From assembly GCA_002469915.1 (NCBI GenBank), contig DKOG01000052.1:1-33652 (forward strand): DNA of 33,652 bases, read 5' to 3'. Origin of the DNA: Bacteroidetes bacterium UBA7368 (GTDB lineage Bacteria > Bacteroidota > Rhodothermia > Rhodothermales > UBA10348). Under the pieces are notes generated by a model that was not told the DNA's origin, did no database searches, and saw only the letters and a list, made by a program, of their open reading frames with translations. The translations under genes and the position numbers were made by a program. This document shows, piece after piece, positions 8,359 to 16,795 of the stretch. The stretch's first letter is position 1, and every line of letters starts with the position of its first letter.

Positions 8359-9509
8359 GAATCCTGAGACAGAAAGTCGGTCATGGCCTCTACGCCTTGG
8401 TATCCAACCAGCTTGCCTGCAACTGAACCGTCGGGGTCCATTAGGATCATGGTTGGGTAGCCAACGACTTGGAAACGATCTACGATCTCAGGAAAATCAT
8501 CGCCATCCACTTTAACGGCAATGACACCTTTGCTTGCATCAACGACAGAATCCGCGGAATAGACCCACTCTTCCATGGTTTTGCAAGGTCCACACCAGAC
8601 GGTTTCAAAATCGATGAACAGGGATTTAGCCTCTTGCTTTGCCTGAGCTTCAGCTTGTGCAAAATCATGGCTAAAGGCAACATGCTCTCCCGAGTGAGGG
8701 GCCATGCGGTCCACGCGGGTTTGATCATCATCGAGTGCTTCCTTTGCACGCGATACGCCTGGATCTATCGACTCCAACACAACTGAACGACCCGTTGGGT
8801 TTACGGACACCAGCCTGAACGCTTTTTCTCCCAACCATGCATGACGTTTGGCAGGCCTAGCCTGCTCAAATCGGTACAGATTGTGCATGGAATCAGGAAG
8901 AGCCAGCGTCCATTCATCATCCATGGAAAAGAATCCATCCAACTTAGATTCAGAAACCCGGATATGGGCCTCAACACCATCCAGAACTACCCTACCCTGT
9001 AGCCATCCCCCACGAGTAAACCTCAGATTCAAGTCAGGATTTCCTTCTCTAGGATCTTCCACATACCAAAGATTGATTGGATAAGGGTTCGTCACCGTTT
9101 CTCCTGACTCTGGATCTTGAACCGTCACTTGCAGAGAAGTCTTAAAACTGGACCAAAACTTGTTTCTAACCTCATTAGGAATGGTTGAGTACGATTCGGC
9201 TGCTGAATACGCACCATCTCGGTTTTGATCGATGGATAACACATCGAAATAAGGGGACATTCCCGATTTTTCCAGACGTACGCCGTAAGGATTCTGGGTT
9301 TCGCCACCCAGATAAATCGCCCCGTTCAGGCTACCATTCACTTCTTGTAATGGAACTGAAGCAGCCTTGGGACTCCACATTAATCGGGTTTCACCACTAA
9401 AATCACCGGGTTCAAGGAGTGCAGTAATCAGATCATCCTCCACTGTTGGGTTACTGCACGCCGTAATAACGAGCAGCATAGTCAGAACCAGTTTCAACAA
9501 TCGATTCAT
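8355..9509 (-). CDS. Thioredoxin-domain lipoprotein with large N-terminal region
   Basis: The start is the ATG at 9509, giving a lipoprotein signal (MNRLLKLVLTMLLVITAC, Cys18); a longer reading adds 42 residues with no signal and is rejected. Residues 284-384 form a thioredoxin fold with the redox motif WCGPC at 305-309 and the cis-proline loop VVGYPTMILMD. The preceding 250 residues are of unknown family and include a calcium-loop-like DQNRDGAYSAAE at 94-105. The protein probably acts as a disulfide oxidoreductase on the periplasmic side, with the N-terminal part binding a partner or polymer. It is divergent from the S15 peptidase gene and convergent with the T9SS peptidase gene. Confidence 0.85.
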   Translation of the reverse strand: MNRLLKLVLTMLLVITACSNPTVEDDLITALLEPGDFSGETRLMWSPKAASVPLQEVNGSLNGAIYLGGETQNPYGVRLEKSGMSPYFDVLSIDQNRDGAYSAAESYSTIPNEVRNKFWSSFKTSLQVTVQDPESGETVTNPYPINLWYVEDPREGNPDLNLRFTRGGWLQGRVVLDGVEAHIRVSESKLDGFFSMDDEWTLALPDSMHNLYRFEQARPAKRHAWLGEKAFRLVSVNPTGRSVVLESIDPGVSRAKEALDDDQTRVDRMAPHSGEHVAFSHDFAQAEAQAKQEAKSLFIDFETVWCGPCKTMEEWVYSADSVVDASKGVIAVKVDGDDFPEIVDRFQVVGYPTMILMDPDGSVAGKLVGYQGVEAMTDFLSQDS

Positions 9510-9615
9510 AGTAATTAGGGGGATGTCAGAAGTTAGAAGTTGAATCCGAAATGAAGCGCTAAAAATCATCTCATCCAAATGTATCTTTAAGGCTAAACAC
9601 AAAAGGTAGTTGCTC

Positions 9616-11427
9616 ATGCACAGATTTGTTCTCACCGCACTGGTCCTGATGGCGACCGTGCTTACGGTTCAGGCCCAGACGAAACCGGTTTTTGAAGATG
9701 GAATGGCCCAAGTAGTCGATGGCTTCGCTAATGAAAGTGATTGGATTCGGGAAGTATTGTGGGTGGAAACTGAATTTGATTCAGATGGAGATGGTCAGTT
9801 AGACCGCGTGCATGTATCTGTCGTTCGACAAGCTCAAACCGAGTCCGAAGGGCTCCAAGTGCCCACTATTTATGGATCGAGCCCATATTACTCAGGAACG
9901 GCCGGTCTAGGAGACCTGTTCTGGGATGTAAACCATAAAGTAGGCGAAGCGCCTCCTGAGAAAGAAAAATATCAAGGTTTTGCGCCGAGAACACGTCCGG
10001 GAATTTCGAATGGTTTTGTGAATGATTGGCTACCACGTGGTTTTGCTGTAGTACATTCAGAATCCCCTGGAACGGGACTATCACAAGGTTGCCCGACCGT
10101 TGGAGGCATCAATGAATCCCTTGCTCCGAAAGCCGTCATTGACTGGCTGAACGGCCGAGCCAAAGGCTACACCGCCGTAGTGGGTGGTGAAGAGGTTGTT
10201 GCCAATTGGTCAAATGGAAATGTGGGTATGACGGGCACGTCGTACAACGGAACGCTTCCTCTCGCTGCCGCCACCACAGGTGTAGACGGACTAAAAGCCA
10301 TCATTCCTGTTGCTCCCAACACATCTTACTGGCATTATTACCGTTCTAATGGCCTCATCCGGCATCCTGGAGGATATCTGGGAGAGGATATTGATGTACT
10401 GTACGACTTTATTCACAGCCAGGACACCGATCGCCGAGAGTATTGCAATGACACCGTAAGAGACGGTGAAATGGCAGAAGGACAGGATCGTCTAACGGGA
10501 GACTACAATGAGTTCTGGGCCGGACGAGACTACCTAAATGTGACTCAGCATATTACAGCTGCCGTATTGATGTCGCATGCATTCAACGACTGGAATGTCA
10601 TGCCAGAGCATAGCTACCGCATTTCAGCAGCGTTAAAAGGACAAGTCCCTCTGCAGATGTATTACCACCAAGGTGGACATGGTGGACCTCCCCCTCTCGA
10701 CATGATGAACAAGTGGTTCACCCGCTACGTCTACGGCGTCGAAAATGGAGTCGAAAATGATCCGAAGGCTTGGATTGTTCGCATGGGGGATGATCGCCTG
10801 CAGCCCACTCCTTATGCTGACTATCCTAATCCGGCATCAGAAGATGTCACGCTTTACCCGCAGGCTGGTGGAGAGCAGTCAGGCATGCTTACATTTGACA
10901 TGCATATGGACCAAGGTGTGGAAACGATTGTCGACAACGTCTCTTTTACGGGTAAAGTCCTGGCCCAAGCCGAGGACACCAATCACCGCTTAATGTACGT
11001 GACGCATGAACTGACTCAAGATGTCCACATATCGGGCACGATGCGCGCTAAAATGAAAGTCTCATCCAGCAAGCCAGCTGCTAACTTGTCGGTCTGGGTG
11101 GTTTCTCTTCCATGGAGAGAAGGCCGACAGGCTAAAGGAGGTCTCATTACGCGCGGATGGGCTGACCCTCAAAATCACACTTCCATGACGGAAAGTAGCC
11201 CGCTCGTACCCGGAGAGTTCTATGAACTAGAATTCAACCTTGAACCAGATGACCAGATTATCAAAGCTGGCCAGAAAATTGGATTCATGATTATGTCCTC
11301 AGACAAAGACTTCACCTTGCATCCAAAGCCTGGAACGGAGCTTTCAATTGATCTAGATGCTACCTCGTTTGAGCTCCCTATTGTGGGAGGACGAGCTGCA
11401 CTTGAAGGAAACATAGATTCAAACTAA
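9616..11427 (+). CDS. Xaa-Pro dipeptidyl-peptidase-like serine hydrolase (S15/CocE type)
   Basis: The start is the ATG at 9616, two codons after an in-frame TTG, giving the signal peptide MHRFVLTALVLMATVLTVQA. The 603-residue protein has the S15 layout. A DSDGDGQLDRV loop (55-65) typical of bacterial secreted members lies near the N-terminus. The nucleophile is Ser209 in GMTGTSYNGT, the acid Asp325 in SHAFNDWNV and the histidine His355 in HQGGHGG. A C-terminal beta-sandwich (PepX_C type, with ISGTMRAKMKVSSSKP) follows. The family removes X-Pro dipeptides from peptide N-termini or hydrolyses related esters. The next gene, 6 bp downstream, encodes a proline racemase-superfamily enzyme, which supports a role in proline or hydroxyproline release. 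Confidence 0.87.
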   Translation: MHRFVLTALVLMATVLTVQAQTKPVFEDGMAQVVDGFANESDWIREVLWVETEFDSDGDGQLDRVHVSVVRQAQTESEGLQVPTIYGSSPYYSGTAGLGDLFWDVNHKVGEAPPEKEKYQGFAPRTRPGISNGFVNDWLPRGFAVVHSESPGTGLSQGCPTVGGINESLAPKAVIDWLNGRAKGYTAVVGGEEVVANWSNGNVGMTGTSYNGTLPLAAATTGVDGLKAIIPVAPNTSYWHYYRSNGLIRHPGGYLGEDIDVLYDFIHSQDTDRREYCNDTVRDGEMAEGQDRLTGDYNEFWAGRDYLNVTQHITAAVLMSHAFNDWNVMPEHSYRISAALKGQVPLQMYYHQGGHGGPPPLDMMNKWFTRYVYGVENGVENDPKAWIVRMGDDRLQPTPYADYPNPASEDVTLYPQAGGEQSGMLTFDMHMDQGVETIVDNVSFTGKVLAQAEDTNHRLMYVTHELTQDVHISGTMRAKMKVSSSKPAANLSVWVVSLPWREGRQAKGGLITRGWADPQNHTSMTESSPLVPGEFYELEFNLEPDDQIIKAGQKIGFMIMSSDKDFTLHPKPGTELSIDLDATSFELPIVGGRAALEGNIDSN

Positions 11428-11433
11428 ATCTAC

Positions 11434-12462
11434 ATGCGTACTTCAAAAGTCATACATGTGGTGAGCTGCCACGCCGAAGGTGAGGTTGGAGATGTGATTG
11501 TGGGAGGCGTGTCGCCACCTCCCGGGAAAACGATCTGGGAGCAGCGGACCTTTATCGAACAGGACGAAACCCTCCGTAATTTCGTCCTTAACGAGCCGCG
11601 TGGAGGTGTATTCCGACACGTGAATCTACTGGTCCCTCCCGTACATCCGGAGGCGCAGGCAGCGTGGATCATTATGGAACCCGCCGATACGCCTCCTATG
11701 TCCGGCTCCAATTCTATTTGCGTCTCTACTGTTTTACTGGATACGGGCATTCTGCCCATGACCGAACCGGTTACGGATTTAGTCTTGGAAGCTCCCGGCG
11801 GCCTAGTCAAAGCTCGTGCCTTTTGCAAGGATGGGAAGGCCGAGCGCATCCAAATCACCAACGTCCCTTCGTTTGTGGATCAATTAGATGTGCATCTTGA
11901 AGTTGAGGGATTGGGTACGCTCGTTGTAAGCACCGCCTATGGAGGCGATAGTTTTGTCATCGTGGATGCCGCACCCCTTGGGTTTGCTATAGAGCCAGAT
12001 GAAGCAAAGGATATGGCGACCATGGGAATGAATATCGTAGCCGCAGCCAATGAGCAACTCGGCTTTACACACCCGACCAATCCAGATTGGGATCACCTCT
12101 CTTTTTGTCAGTTTGCTGGCCCGCTCCAATCCATTGAAGGTGTTCTTTCCGGGCCGAATGGCGTTGCCATTCGGCCCGGAAAGATTGATCGGTCTCCCAC
12201 CGGCACAGGTTGTTCGGCTCGCATGGCTCTACTGCATGCGAAAGGCACCATGCAGAAAGGAGACCTTTACCGAGCCACTTCCATTATTGGCTCCGAATTT
12301 CTCTGCTCAATTGCGGACACTACTGTGCTAGGCAACAAGTCAGCCATCATTCCAACCGTAACTGGCCGAGCTTGGATCACTGGTATTCATCAGCATACAC
12401 TAGATCCGACGGATCCGTGGCCGGAAGGGTACCGCCTTTCAGATACCTGGCCAAAGCTGTAA
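11434..12462 (+). CDS. Proline racemase-superfamily enzyme, probably trans-3-hydroxy-L-proline dehydratase
   Basis: The 342-residue cytoplasmic protein matches the proline racemase/hydroxyproline epimerase family in length and motifs. The two catalytic positions are Ser90 in [10 protein letters not shown] and Thr256 in [12 protein letters not shown]. Proline racemases have Cys at both sites and 4-hydroxyproline epimerases Cys or Ser plus Cys. A Thr at the second site marks the trans-3-hydroxyproline dehydratase branch, where the first residue is usually Cys. Dehydratase activity is therefore more likely than racemisation, but the Ser/Thr pair is not one I can assign surely. It lies 6 bp after the X-Pro peptidase gene, likely in one operon. 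A perfect 19-bp inverted repeat occurs inside the coding sequence at 12144-12184. Confidence 0.88.
   Translation: MRTSKVIHVVSCHAEGEVGDVIVGGVSPPPGKTIWEQRTFIEQDETLRNFVLNEPRGGVFRHVNLLVPPVHPEAQAAWIIMEPADTPPMSGSNSICVSTVLLDTGILPMTEPVTDLVLEAPGGLVKARAFCKDGKAERIQITNVPSFVDQLDVHLEVEGLGTLVVSTAYGGDSFVIVDAAPLGFAIEPDEAKDMATMGMNIVAAANEQLGFTHPTNPDWDHLSFCQFAGPLQSIEGVLSGPNGVAIRPGKIDRSPTGTGCSARMALLHAKGTMQKGDLYRATSIIGSEFLCSIADTTVLGNKSAIIPTVTGRAWITGIHQHTLDPTDPWPEGYRLSDTWPKL
12144..12184. repeat. Perfect 19-bp inverted repeat inside a coding gene
   Basis: TCTTTCCGGGCCGAATGGC (12144-12162), a GTT loop (12163-12165) and GCCATTCGGCCCGGAAAGA (12166-12184) pair without a mismatch. The element lies in codons of about 237-251 of the racemase-family gene, in the conserved segment leading to the second catalytic motif. 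No T-run follows, so it is not a standard terminator. It should form a very stable hairpin in the mRNA. Confidence 0.9.
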
Positions 12463-12505
12463 TTGAATTCCCCTTTGAACCATAAGTAAGACCCAGCGAG
12501 GACGA

Positions 12506-12886
12506 ATGACAAAAGTCATTTCTTACCTTTTTCTGCTAGCCAATCTCGTAATAACTACGTGGGGAGTCGTCTTACTTGGAGGTGAAATCGGTTCGTCGTG
12601 GTGGTCGGCCTCTTTTTTCTACGTCGCCTGGGCCAGCATACCATGCGTCATTCTCCATTTCGGAATTACTCGTTTCGGCAAAACCCGTCGTTCAGAGTTA
12701 CTCTTAGCGTTGGCTTCCTTGCTAACGTTGGCGACATCGGGGTTCATCGTATGGGCTTTTATAATCAGAGGACCCATTGGTCCTTTTTCTATGCTGGTTT
12801 ATCTCCCTTTTCCGCTCACACAATTCCTCCTAACTATTCCTTTCATCTGGATCGCACGTCGCTATACAAACGGAGACAGGACGTGA
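12506..12886 (+). CDS. Small four-helix membrane protein, unknown function
   Basis: The 126-residue protein has four predicted membrane helices: VISYLFLLANLVITTWGVVLL, SASFFYVAWASIPCVILHFGI, LLLALASLLTLATSGFIVWAF and LVYLPFPLTQFLLTIPFIWIA. GAGG lies 5 bases before the ATG. It follows the racemase-family gene by 43 bp on the same strand, so may share its transcript. I do not recognise the family. An overlapping ORF in another frame (12598-12957) is considered a shadow because it lacks the hydrophobic pattern. Confidence 0.68.
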   Translation: MTKVISYLFLLANLVITTWGVVLLGGEIGSSWWSASFFYVAWASIPCVILHFGITRFGKTRRSELLLALASLLTLATSGFIVWAFIIRGPIGPFSMLVYLPFPLTQFLLTIPFIWIARRYTNGDRT

Positions 12887-12953
12887 ACGAAAGCGACCGC
12901 AGGCTATATTACTGTATTCAGAGACCGCTTTTAATGCCGAATACCCATAAATC

Positions 12954-13388
12954 ATGACCTACTTCAATCGAATCAAGCACGAAGCCCCAGACGGTCCCAA
13001 TCAGTTCTACTTTCGATTGGTTCGGTATGCGCTGCTAGGGTTAGGCTTTTTTATGTTTCTAATGGGCATAGTCATCCTGTTTCAAAACACGTTTGAACTA
13101 GGATTAACGGACGACTTATTCAAAGTCACTCCGGGAACGATGGCCCTTATTTTCTTACTCCACGGCGCAATCATCCTACTTCCCTTTAAAGGATCGCCCG
13201 CGTACCGCACATGGTTAGCGATTCTACTCCTTCCTGGGACTATGCTACTCCTATTTATGGGCATCACCGGAATGATGACACCGATCGAAGAGGGAGGCTC
13301 GGTCTCAACGGGCGTCATGATACTCATTCCGGCCATCACGGTAATCGGGTATTTCTACCTGATTGGTCAGCCAGAAAAAAGCGCCTAA
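12954..13388 (+). CDS. Small four-helix membrane protein, unknown function
   Basis: The 144-residue protein has a polar N-terminus (MTYFNRIKHEAPDGPNQF) and four predicted helices: LLGLGFFMFLMGIVILF, MALIFLLHGAIILL, WLAILLLPGTMLLLFMGI and VMILIPAITVIGYFYLI. It lies 67 bp after another four-helix protein on the same strand and ends 10 bp before a convergent DUF2911 gene. It shares only size and topology with its neighbour, not obvious sequence. No function can be assigned. Confidence 0.7.
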   Translation: MTYFNRIKHEAPDGPNQFYFRLVRYALLGLGFFMFLMGIVILFQNTFELGLTDDLFKVTPGTMALIFLLHGAIILLPFKGSPAYRTWLAILLLPGTMLLLFMGITGMMTPIEEGGSVSTGVMILIPAITVIGYFYLIGQPEKSA

Positions 13389-13398
13389 GCAGCACTCT

Positions 13399-14316
13399 TT
13401 AATCCCCACGCGAACCAGACATCCAGAGAGAGTCTTTGGGAGTTCGTAATTCAAACGTAGTAGGATTTCCTTCCTTATCCGTATTGAATTCGAAATAAAA
13501 ATCCGCTGTCCAGATCAGCTTCCCATTGTCATCATAGGCAACAGGAACCAAGACTAAATCTGTTTTGATCAGGAAATGCATTTGATCTGGAAACGGAGCT
13601 TCGTCCATACCATCCTCATTAGGAGGTCCAAACAAAACCGGAGCAGTCAAGTGACCATCTGCATAGCTGAACACTAAATCATACGCATAGTCGTTCGGCT
13701 GCCATTCGTTTTTGTGCAATTGAGCAGCATATGAACCCAGATATTGGGCTGCTTCCTCTTGAGACACCGTCTTCTTCAACTGGGATGGAAACTCAATGTC
13801 CAAGTCAACCTGCACATTCTCAAAACGCATCCGCAAATTGGCATTCCAAGTATCCAACTTATTGAAATCAAAGGTCAACACATCTGTAATGGGCGCTTCC
13901 ATATCTGGCTCGACCCATATATAAATCTGCTCATCATTTTTCTCTGGCTCTGGTAGGTGGAATAGGTTCCACTCGGGATCCAACCACATTTCCCACGACG
14001 TACTATCCTGCACCACCATCCACACGGAATACTTCCCAGCTGGTACTTCGACGCCTTCGATCAACATATCATTGTCAAACTCAAACGTTGTCGCATCATC
14101 TGCTCCCGGAGTCCAGATGTGTCCCCACCAGATTTGGCCTCCAAACAAACCAGATCGGTCCCCTAAAATGGGGCGACTGTATTCAACAGTGAACGTCGTT
14201 CCATCTAGCGTTTGGGTAATCCCTCCTCTCGGACTCGCATAGATCTGCGCTTCAACTGGTTTGACGTTCCAGACAATAGCCATCGTCAAAACAGCTGCAA
14301 ATAGTACTTTTTTCAT
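13399..14316 (-). CDS. DUF2911 domain secreted protein
   Basis: The ATG at 14316 is chosen over an in-frame TTG three codons earlier, because it gives a standard signal peptide (MKKVLFAAVLTMAIVWNVKPVEAQ) and a 5-bp gap from the upstream stop. The 305-residue protein starts its mature part with ASPRGGITQTLDGTTFTVEYSRP, and continues with WTPGADDATTFEFDNDMLIEG and VPAGKYSVWMV. Those are hallmarks of DUF2911, an abundant Bacteroidota family of unknown role whose fold is predicted to be beta-rich. It is the second gene of a two-gene unit with the PCYCGC protein. Confidence 0.85.
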   Translation of the reverse strand: MKKVLFAAVLTMAIVWNVKPVEAQIYASPRGGITQTLDGTTFTVEYSRPILGDRSGLFGGQIWWGHIWTPGADDATTFEFDNDMLIEGVEVPAGKYSVWMVVQDSTSWEMWLDPEWNLFHLPEPEKNDEQIYIWVEPDMEAPITDVLTFDFNKLDTWNANLRMRFENVQVDLDIEFPSQLKKTVSQEEAAQYLGSYAAQLHKNEWQPNDYAYDLVFSYADGHLTAPVLFGPPNEDGMDEAPFPDQMHFLIKTDLVLVPVAYDDNGKLIWTADFYFEFNTDKEGNPTTFELRTPKDSLWMSGSRGD

Positions 14317-14321
14317 TGTTA

Positions 14322-14729
14322 TCAACCGAATCGAGCGTCAATGGCTCGACGAATCTGATCTAGTGTTTGTCCTTCTTTATGTCGCCGGAAAGCCAATTTG
14401 GCTTCACCTTGACATATAGGGCATCCCATTCCCCTTCCCCCTTTATGAAAGCAGGTTAGTAGCGAACGGTATCCAGGGCGCGTAAAACAACCACAGTAGC
14501 AACCAATTCCGTCCGCAATTTCCGGTATCTCCCGGATCATATTGAAAACTTCTTGTACTGATTTCCCGAACTTGGCAACGTCCTCATCTGGTAATACTTC
14601 TGAGGCGTCAATGCCTTCTCGTGGTTCAGGGTGAACTGATCCCGCGAATACGCGACCAGGAATCACGGATAATCCGACTCCAGCTAGCATCAAGGATAGA
14701 AAACTACGCCTGTTGGTTGTTGCACACAT
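14322..14729 (-). CDS. Tat-exported PCYCGC-type cysteine-rich protein
   Basis: The 135-residue protein opens with a twin-arginine signal (NRRSFLSLMLAGVGLS), which suggests that it folds, perhaps with a cofactor, before export. Its mature part has GIGCYCGCF, related to the PCYCGC motif family, then a TCFHKGG Cys and a GCPICQGEA CxxC. An amphipathic, basic C-terminal helix (LDQIRRAIDARFG) follows. Five Cys and nearby His residues suggest metal binding, possibly copper or iron, but this is inference. It is followed after 5 bp by the DUF2911 gene, in the same direction. Confidence 0.78.
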   Translation of the reverse strand: MCATTNRRSFLSLMLAGVGLSVIPGRVFAGSVHPEPREGIDASEVLPDEDVAKFGKSVQEVFNMIREIPEIADGIGCYCGCFTRPGYRSLLTCFHKGGRGMGCPICQGEAKLAFRRHKEGQTLDQIRRAIDARFG

Positions 14730-14907
14730 GGAAATTTAAGCAAGGTCTGGTTCTATGGCCCAATCTACGTCACTAAGACGAAGTTGTGCCGGTCAGGTTG
14801 CTTGAGCGGTAAAAAGAGAGAGGAAATGACGATAAAAGTCATATTCTCGCTTTTCAAATAACGTGTAGTACATTCAGGGCTGATAACTCAAACATCCCCA
14901 CTGCGAA

Positions 14908-16470
14908 ATGGACTCTACTCATCAGGACGCTTCGAAGAGCAACGGCTTTATCGAACGCATGCTCAACCGCATAGAGATCGTAGGCAACAAGTTGCCCGAT
15001 CCAGCTATGCTGTTTCTTTTCTCATTGATCATTGTGTGGATCCTGTCTTCCATCATGTCCGGCATGTCGTTTGCCGATATTGATCCAAGGACGGGCGAAG
15101 CTATCGTCATCAAGAACTTATTGGCTGGCGATGCCATGGCTACGTTCCTTTCTCAAATGGTGACCATCTTTACGGGGTTTGCACCTCTGGGAGTCGTCTT
15201 GGTAGCCATGTTGGGAGTCGGGGTGGCGGACGAGGCTGGGTATTTCAACACCAGTATAAAAATGACACTGAGCTGGACGCCGAAAGCGTTGATGACCCCT
15301 ATGGTTATTCTCGTGGGGTTGATCAGCCACAGTGCAGTAGATGCGGGATACGTTCTGGTCATCCCGCTAGGTGGCATCATATTTTACGCGGTTGGGCGAC
15401 ATCCAATGGCGGGTATTGCCGCGGCGTTTGCAGGCGTTTCCGGTGGATTTAGTGCTAATCCCTTACCTGGCGCTATCGATCCCCTACTTCAAGGATTCAC
15501 TCAGCCGGCGGCTCAGATCATTGACCCGTCTGTTCTGGTCAATCCACTGGGCAATTATTTCTTTACCTCGATCTCATCTGTACTGATCATTGGTCTTGGC
15601 TGGCTCATTACGGACAAAATCATTGAGCCTCGCTTAAATAGGACTACGCCTGTAGATGCTGATATCGAAGAAGCGGATGATATGAGCTCCATTTCTCCGA
15701 CTGAGAGAAAGGCTTTTATTTGGTCTACGCTTACGATGATGCTTGGGCTCATTGCATTGGTGCTTATCGTATTGCCTGCCGATTCTCCTATGCGCGACGC
15801 AAGTGGCTCGCTGAACAGCTTTCAAGCGCCCATTATGCAGTCCATTGTGCCACTCATCTTCTTGCTCTTTCTGATTCCTGGTGTGGTGTTTGGTTATGTC
15901 ACAGGAAAGTTCAAGAAATCGAAAGATATGGTGGATGCCATGTCCAAGGCCATGAATGGGATGTCTTATTACATCGTGATGGCCTTCTTTTGTGCGCTGT
16001 TCGTCTACGCATTCGGCAACTCGAATATTGGTGCCTTGATCGCTCTAAAGGGCGCTTCCTTGCTGAAAGCGTTGGCCTTTCCTGGTGGCGTCACCATTTT
16101 CGGTATCGTTTTTCTGGCTGCATTCGTGAACCTGTTTGTCGGATCGGCATCAGCTAAATGGGCCTTGTTAGCTCCTATTTTTGTACCCATGCTCATGCAA
16201 GTAGGTATTTCACCTGAGCTAACACAGGCGGCTTATCGCGTGGGGGATTCGTCCTCGAATATCATTACCCCACTAATGCCGTATTTCCCACTGGTAGTGG
16301 TCTATTGCCAGCGGTATTTCAAGAAAACGGGTATCGGAACGCTTACATCCATCATGTTGCCATACACGATTGTATTCCTGTTTGCGTGGTCTATTTTTCT
16401 GTTGATCTTCTGGGGCTTAGGGCTTCCACTAGGACTGCAGGCGTTCTATTCCTATCCACCACCGATGTAG
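14908..16470 (+). CDS. AbgT family transporter (p-aminobenzoyl-glutamate type)
   Basis: The 520-residue protein has the length and motifs of AbgT: a cytoplasmic N-terminus running into NRIEIVGNKLPDPAMLF, then about a dozen helices. HSAVDAGYVLVIPL, RHPMAGIAAAFAGVSGGFSA (the re-entrant region) and FVNLFVGSASAKWALLAPIFVP are visible, as is RVGDSSSNIITPLMPYF. The family imports p-aminobenzoyl-glutamate, a folate breakdown product, in E. coli. Some homologues export sulfonamides. No AbgA/AbgB-type peptidase is adjacent, so the substrate is open; peptide-like compounds fit the local peptidase theme. A hairpin terminator follows at 16570. Confidence 0.93.
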   Translation: MDSTHQDASKSNGFIERMLNRIEIVGNKLPDPAMLFLFSLIIVWILSSIMSGMSFADIDPRTGEAIVIKNLLAGDAMATFLSQMVTIFTGFAPLGVVLVAMLGVGVADEAGYFNTSIKMTLSWTPKALMTPMVILVGLISHSAVDAGYVLVIPLGGIIFYAVGRHPMAGIAAAFAGVSGGFSANPLPGAIDPLLQGFTQPAAQIIDPSVLVNPLGNYFFTSISSVLIIGLGWLITDKIIEPRLNRTTPVDADIEEADDMSSISPTERKAFIWSTLTMMLGLIALVLIVLPADSPMRDASGSLNSFQAPIMQSIVPLIFLLFLIPGVVFGYVTGKFKKSKDMVDAMSKAMNGMSYYIVMAFFCALFVYAFGNSNIGALIALKGASLLKALAFPGGVTIFGIVFLAAFVNLFVGSASAKWALLAPIFVPMLMQVGISPELTQAAYRVGDSSSNIITPLMPYFPLVVVYCQRYFKKTGIGTLTSIMLPYTIVFLFAWSIFLLIFWGLGLPLGLQAFYSYPPPM

Positions 16471-16569
16471 AAAACAATCATCCGACGGCTACCTAGGATG
16501 GTATTTCGGCATTAGAGCAGTCGATTCACTTCGACACTTTTAAAGGACTGTAGCTTTAGGGCTATAACA

Positions 16570-16603
16570 AAAGAGGGCGGGTCCATTTGGACCCGCCCTC
16601 TTT
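16570..16603. terminator. Hairpin terminator after the AbgT gene
   Basis: AAAGAGGGCGGGTCCA (16570-16585), a TT loop and TGGACCCGCCCTCTTT (16588-16603) pair perfectly over 16 bp. The GC-rich core is flanked by A-rich and T-rich ends, so it could terminate from either side. The T tract is short (three T), so strength is uncertain. It lies 100 bp after the AbgT stop. Confidence 0.8.
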
Positions 16604-16795
16604 CATACTGGATAAAGTATCCAGGTCATACTCAATATGCGATGACATCAAAACAATCACGGGTACCAGATGTGCTGTCTTATTTCGTTTTTGGTGCAGG
16701 AATTCAGATTCCTAATCAGTTCTTGAATCGAATAATTACGAGGATTGTTCATGTTTTTTGTAGGTTTACTTCATCATTTAGCAACCTAGTATTGT
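16604..16795. other. Gene-free stretch with two small inverted repeats before the GNAT gene
   Basis: The 325-bp gap between the AbgT and GNAT genes contains the hairpin terminator at 16570-16603 and no credible ORF. In its right part are CTGGATA-AAG-TATCCAG (16608-16624) and a weaker AGGAAT-TCAG-ATTCCT further on. Either could be an operator or a transcript hairpin for the GNAT gene, but I see no consensus promoter. Confidence 0.35.

Noticed and set aside
15720..16157. 145-codon ORF in another frame of the AbgT gene
   Set aside because: Entirely within the transporter, whose frame has the expected helices; this frame has Cys- and Arg-rich, non-protein-like sequence.
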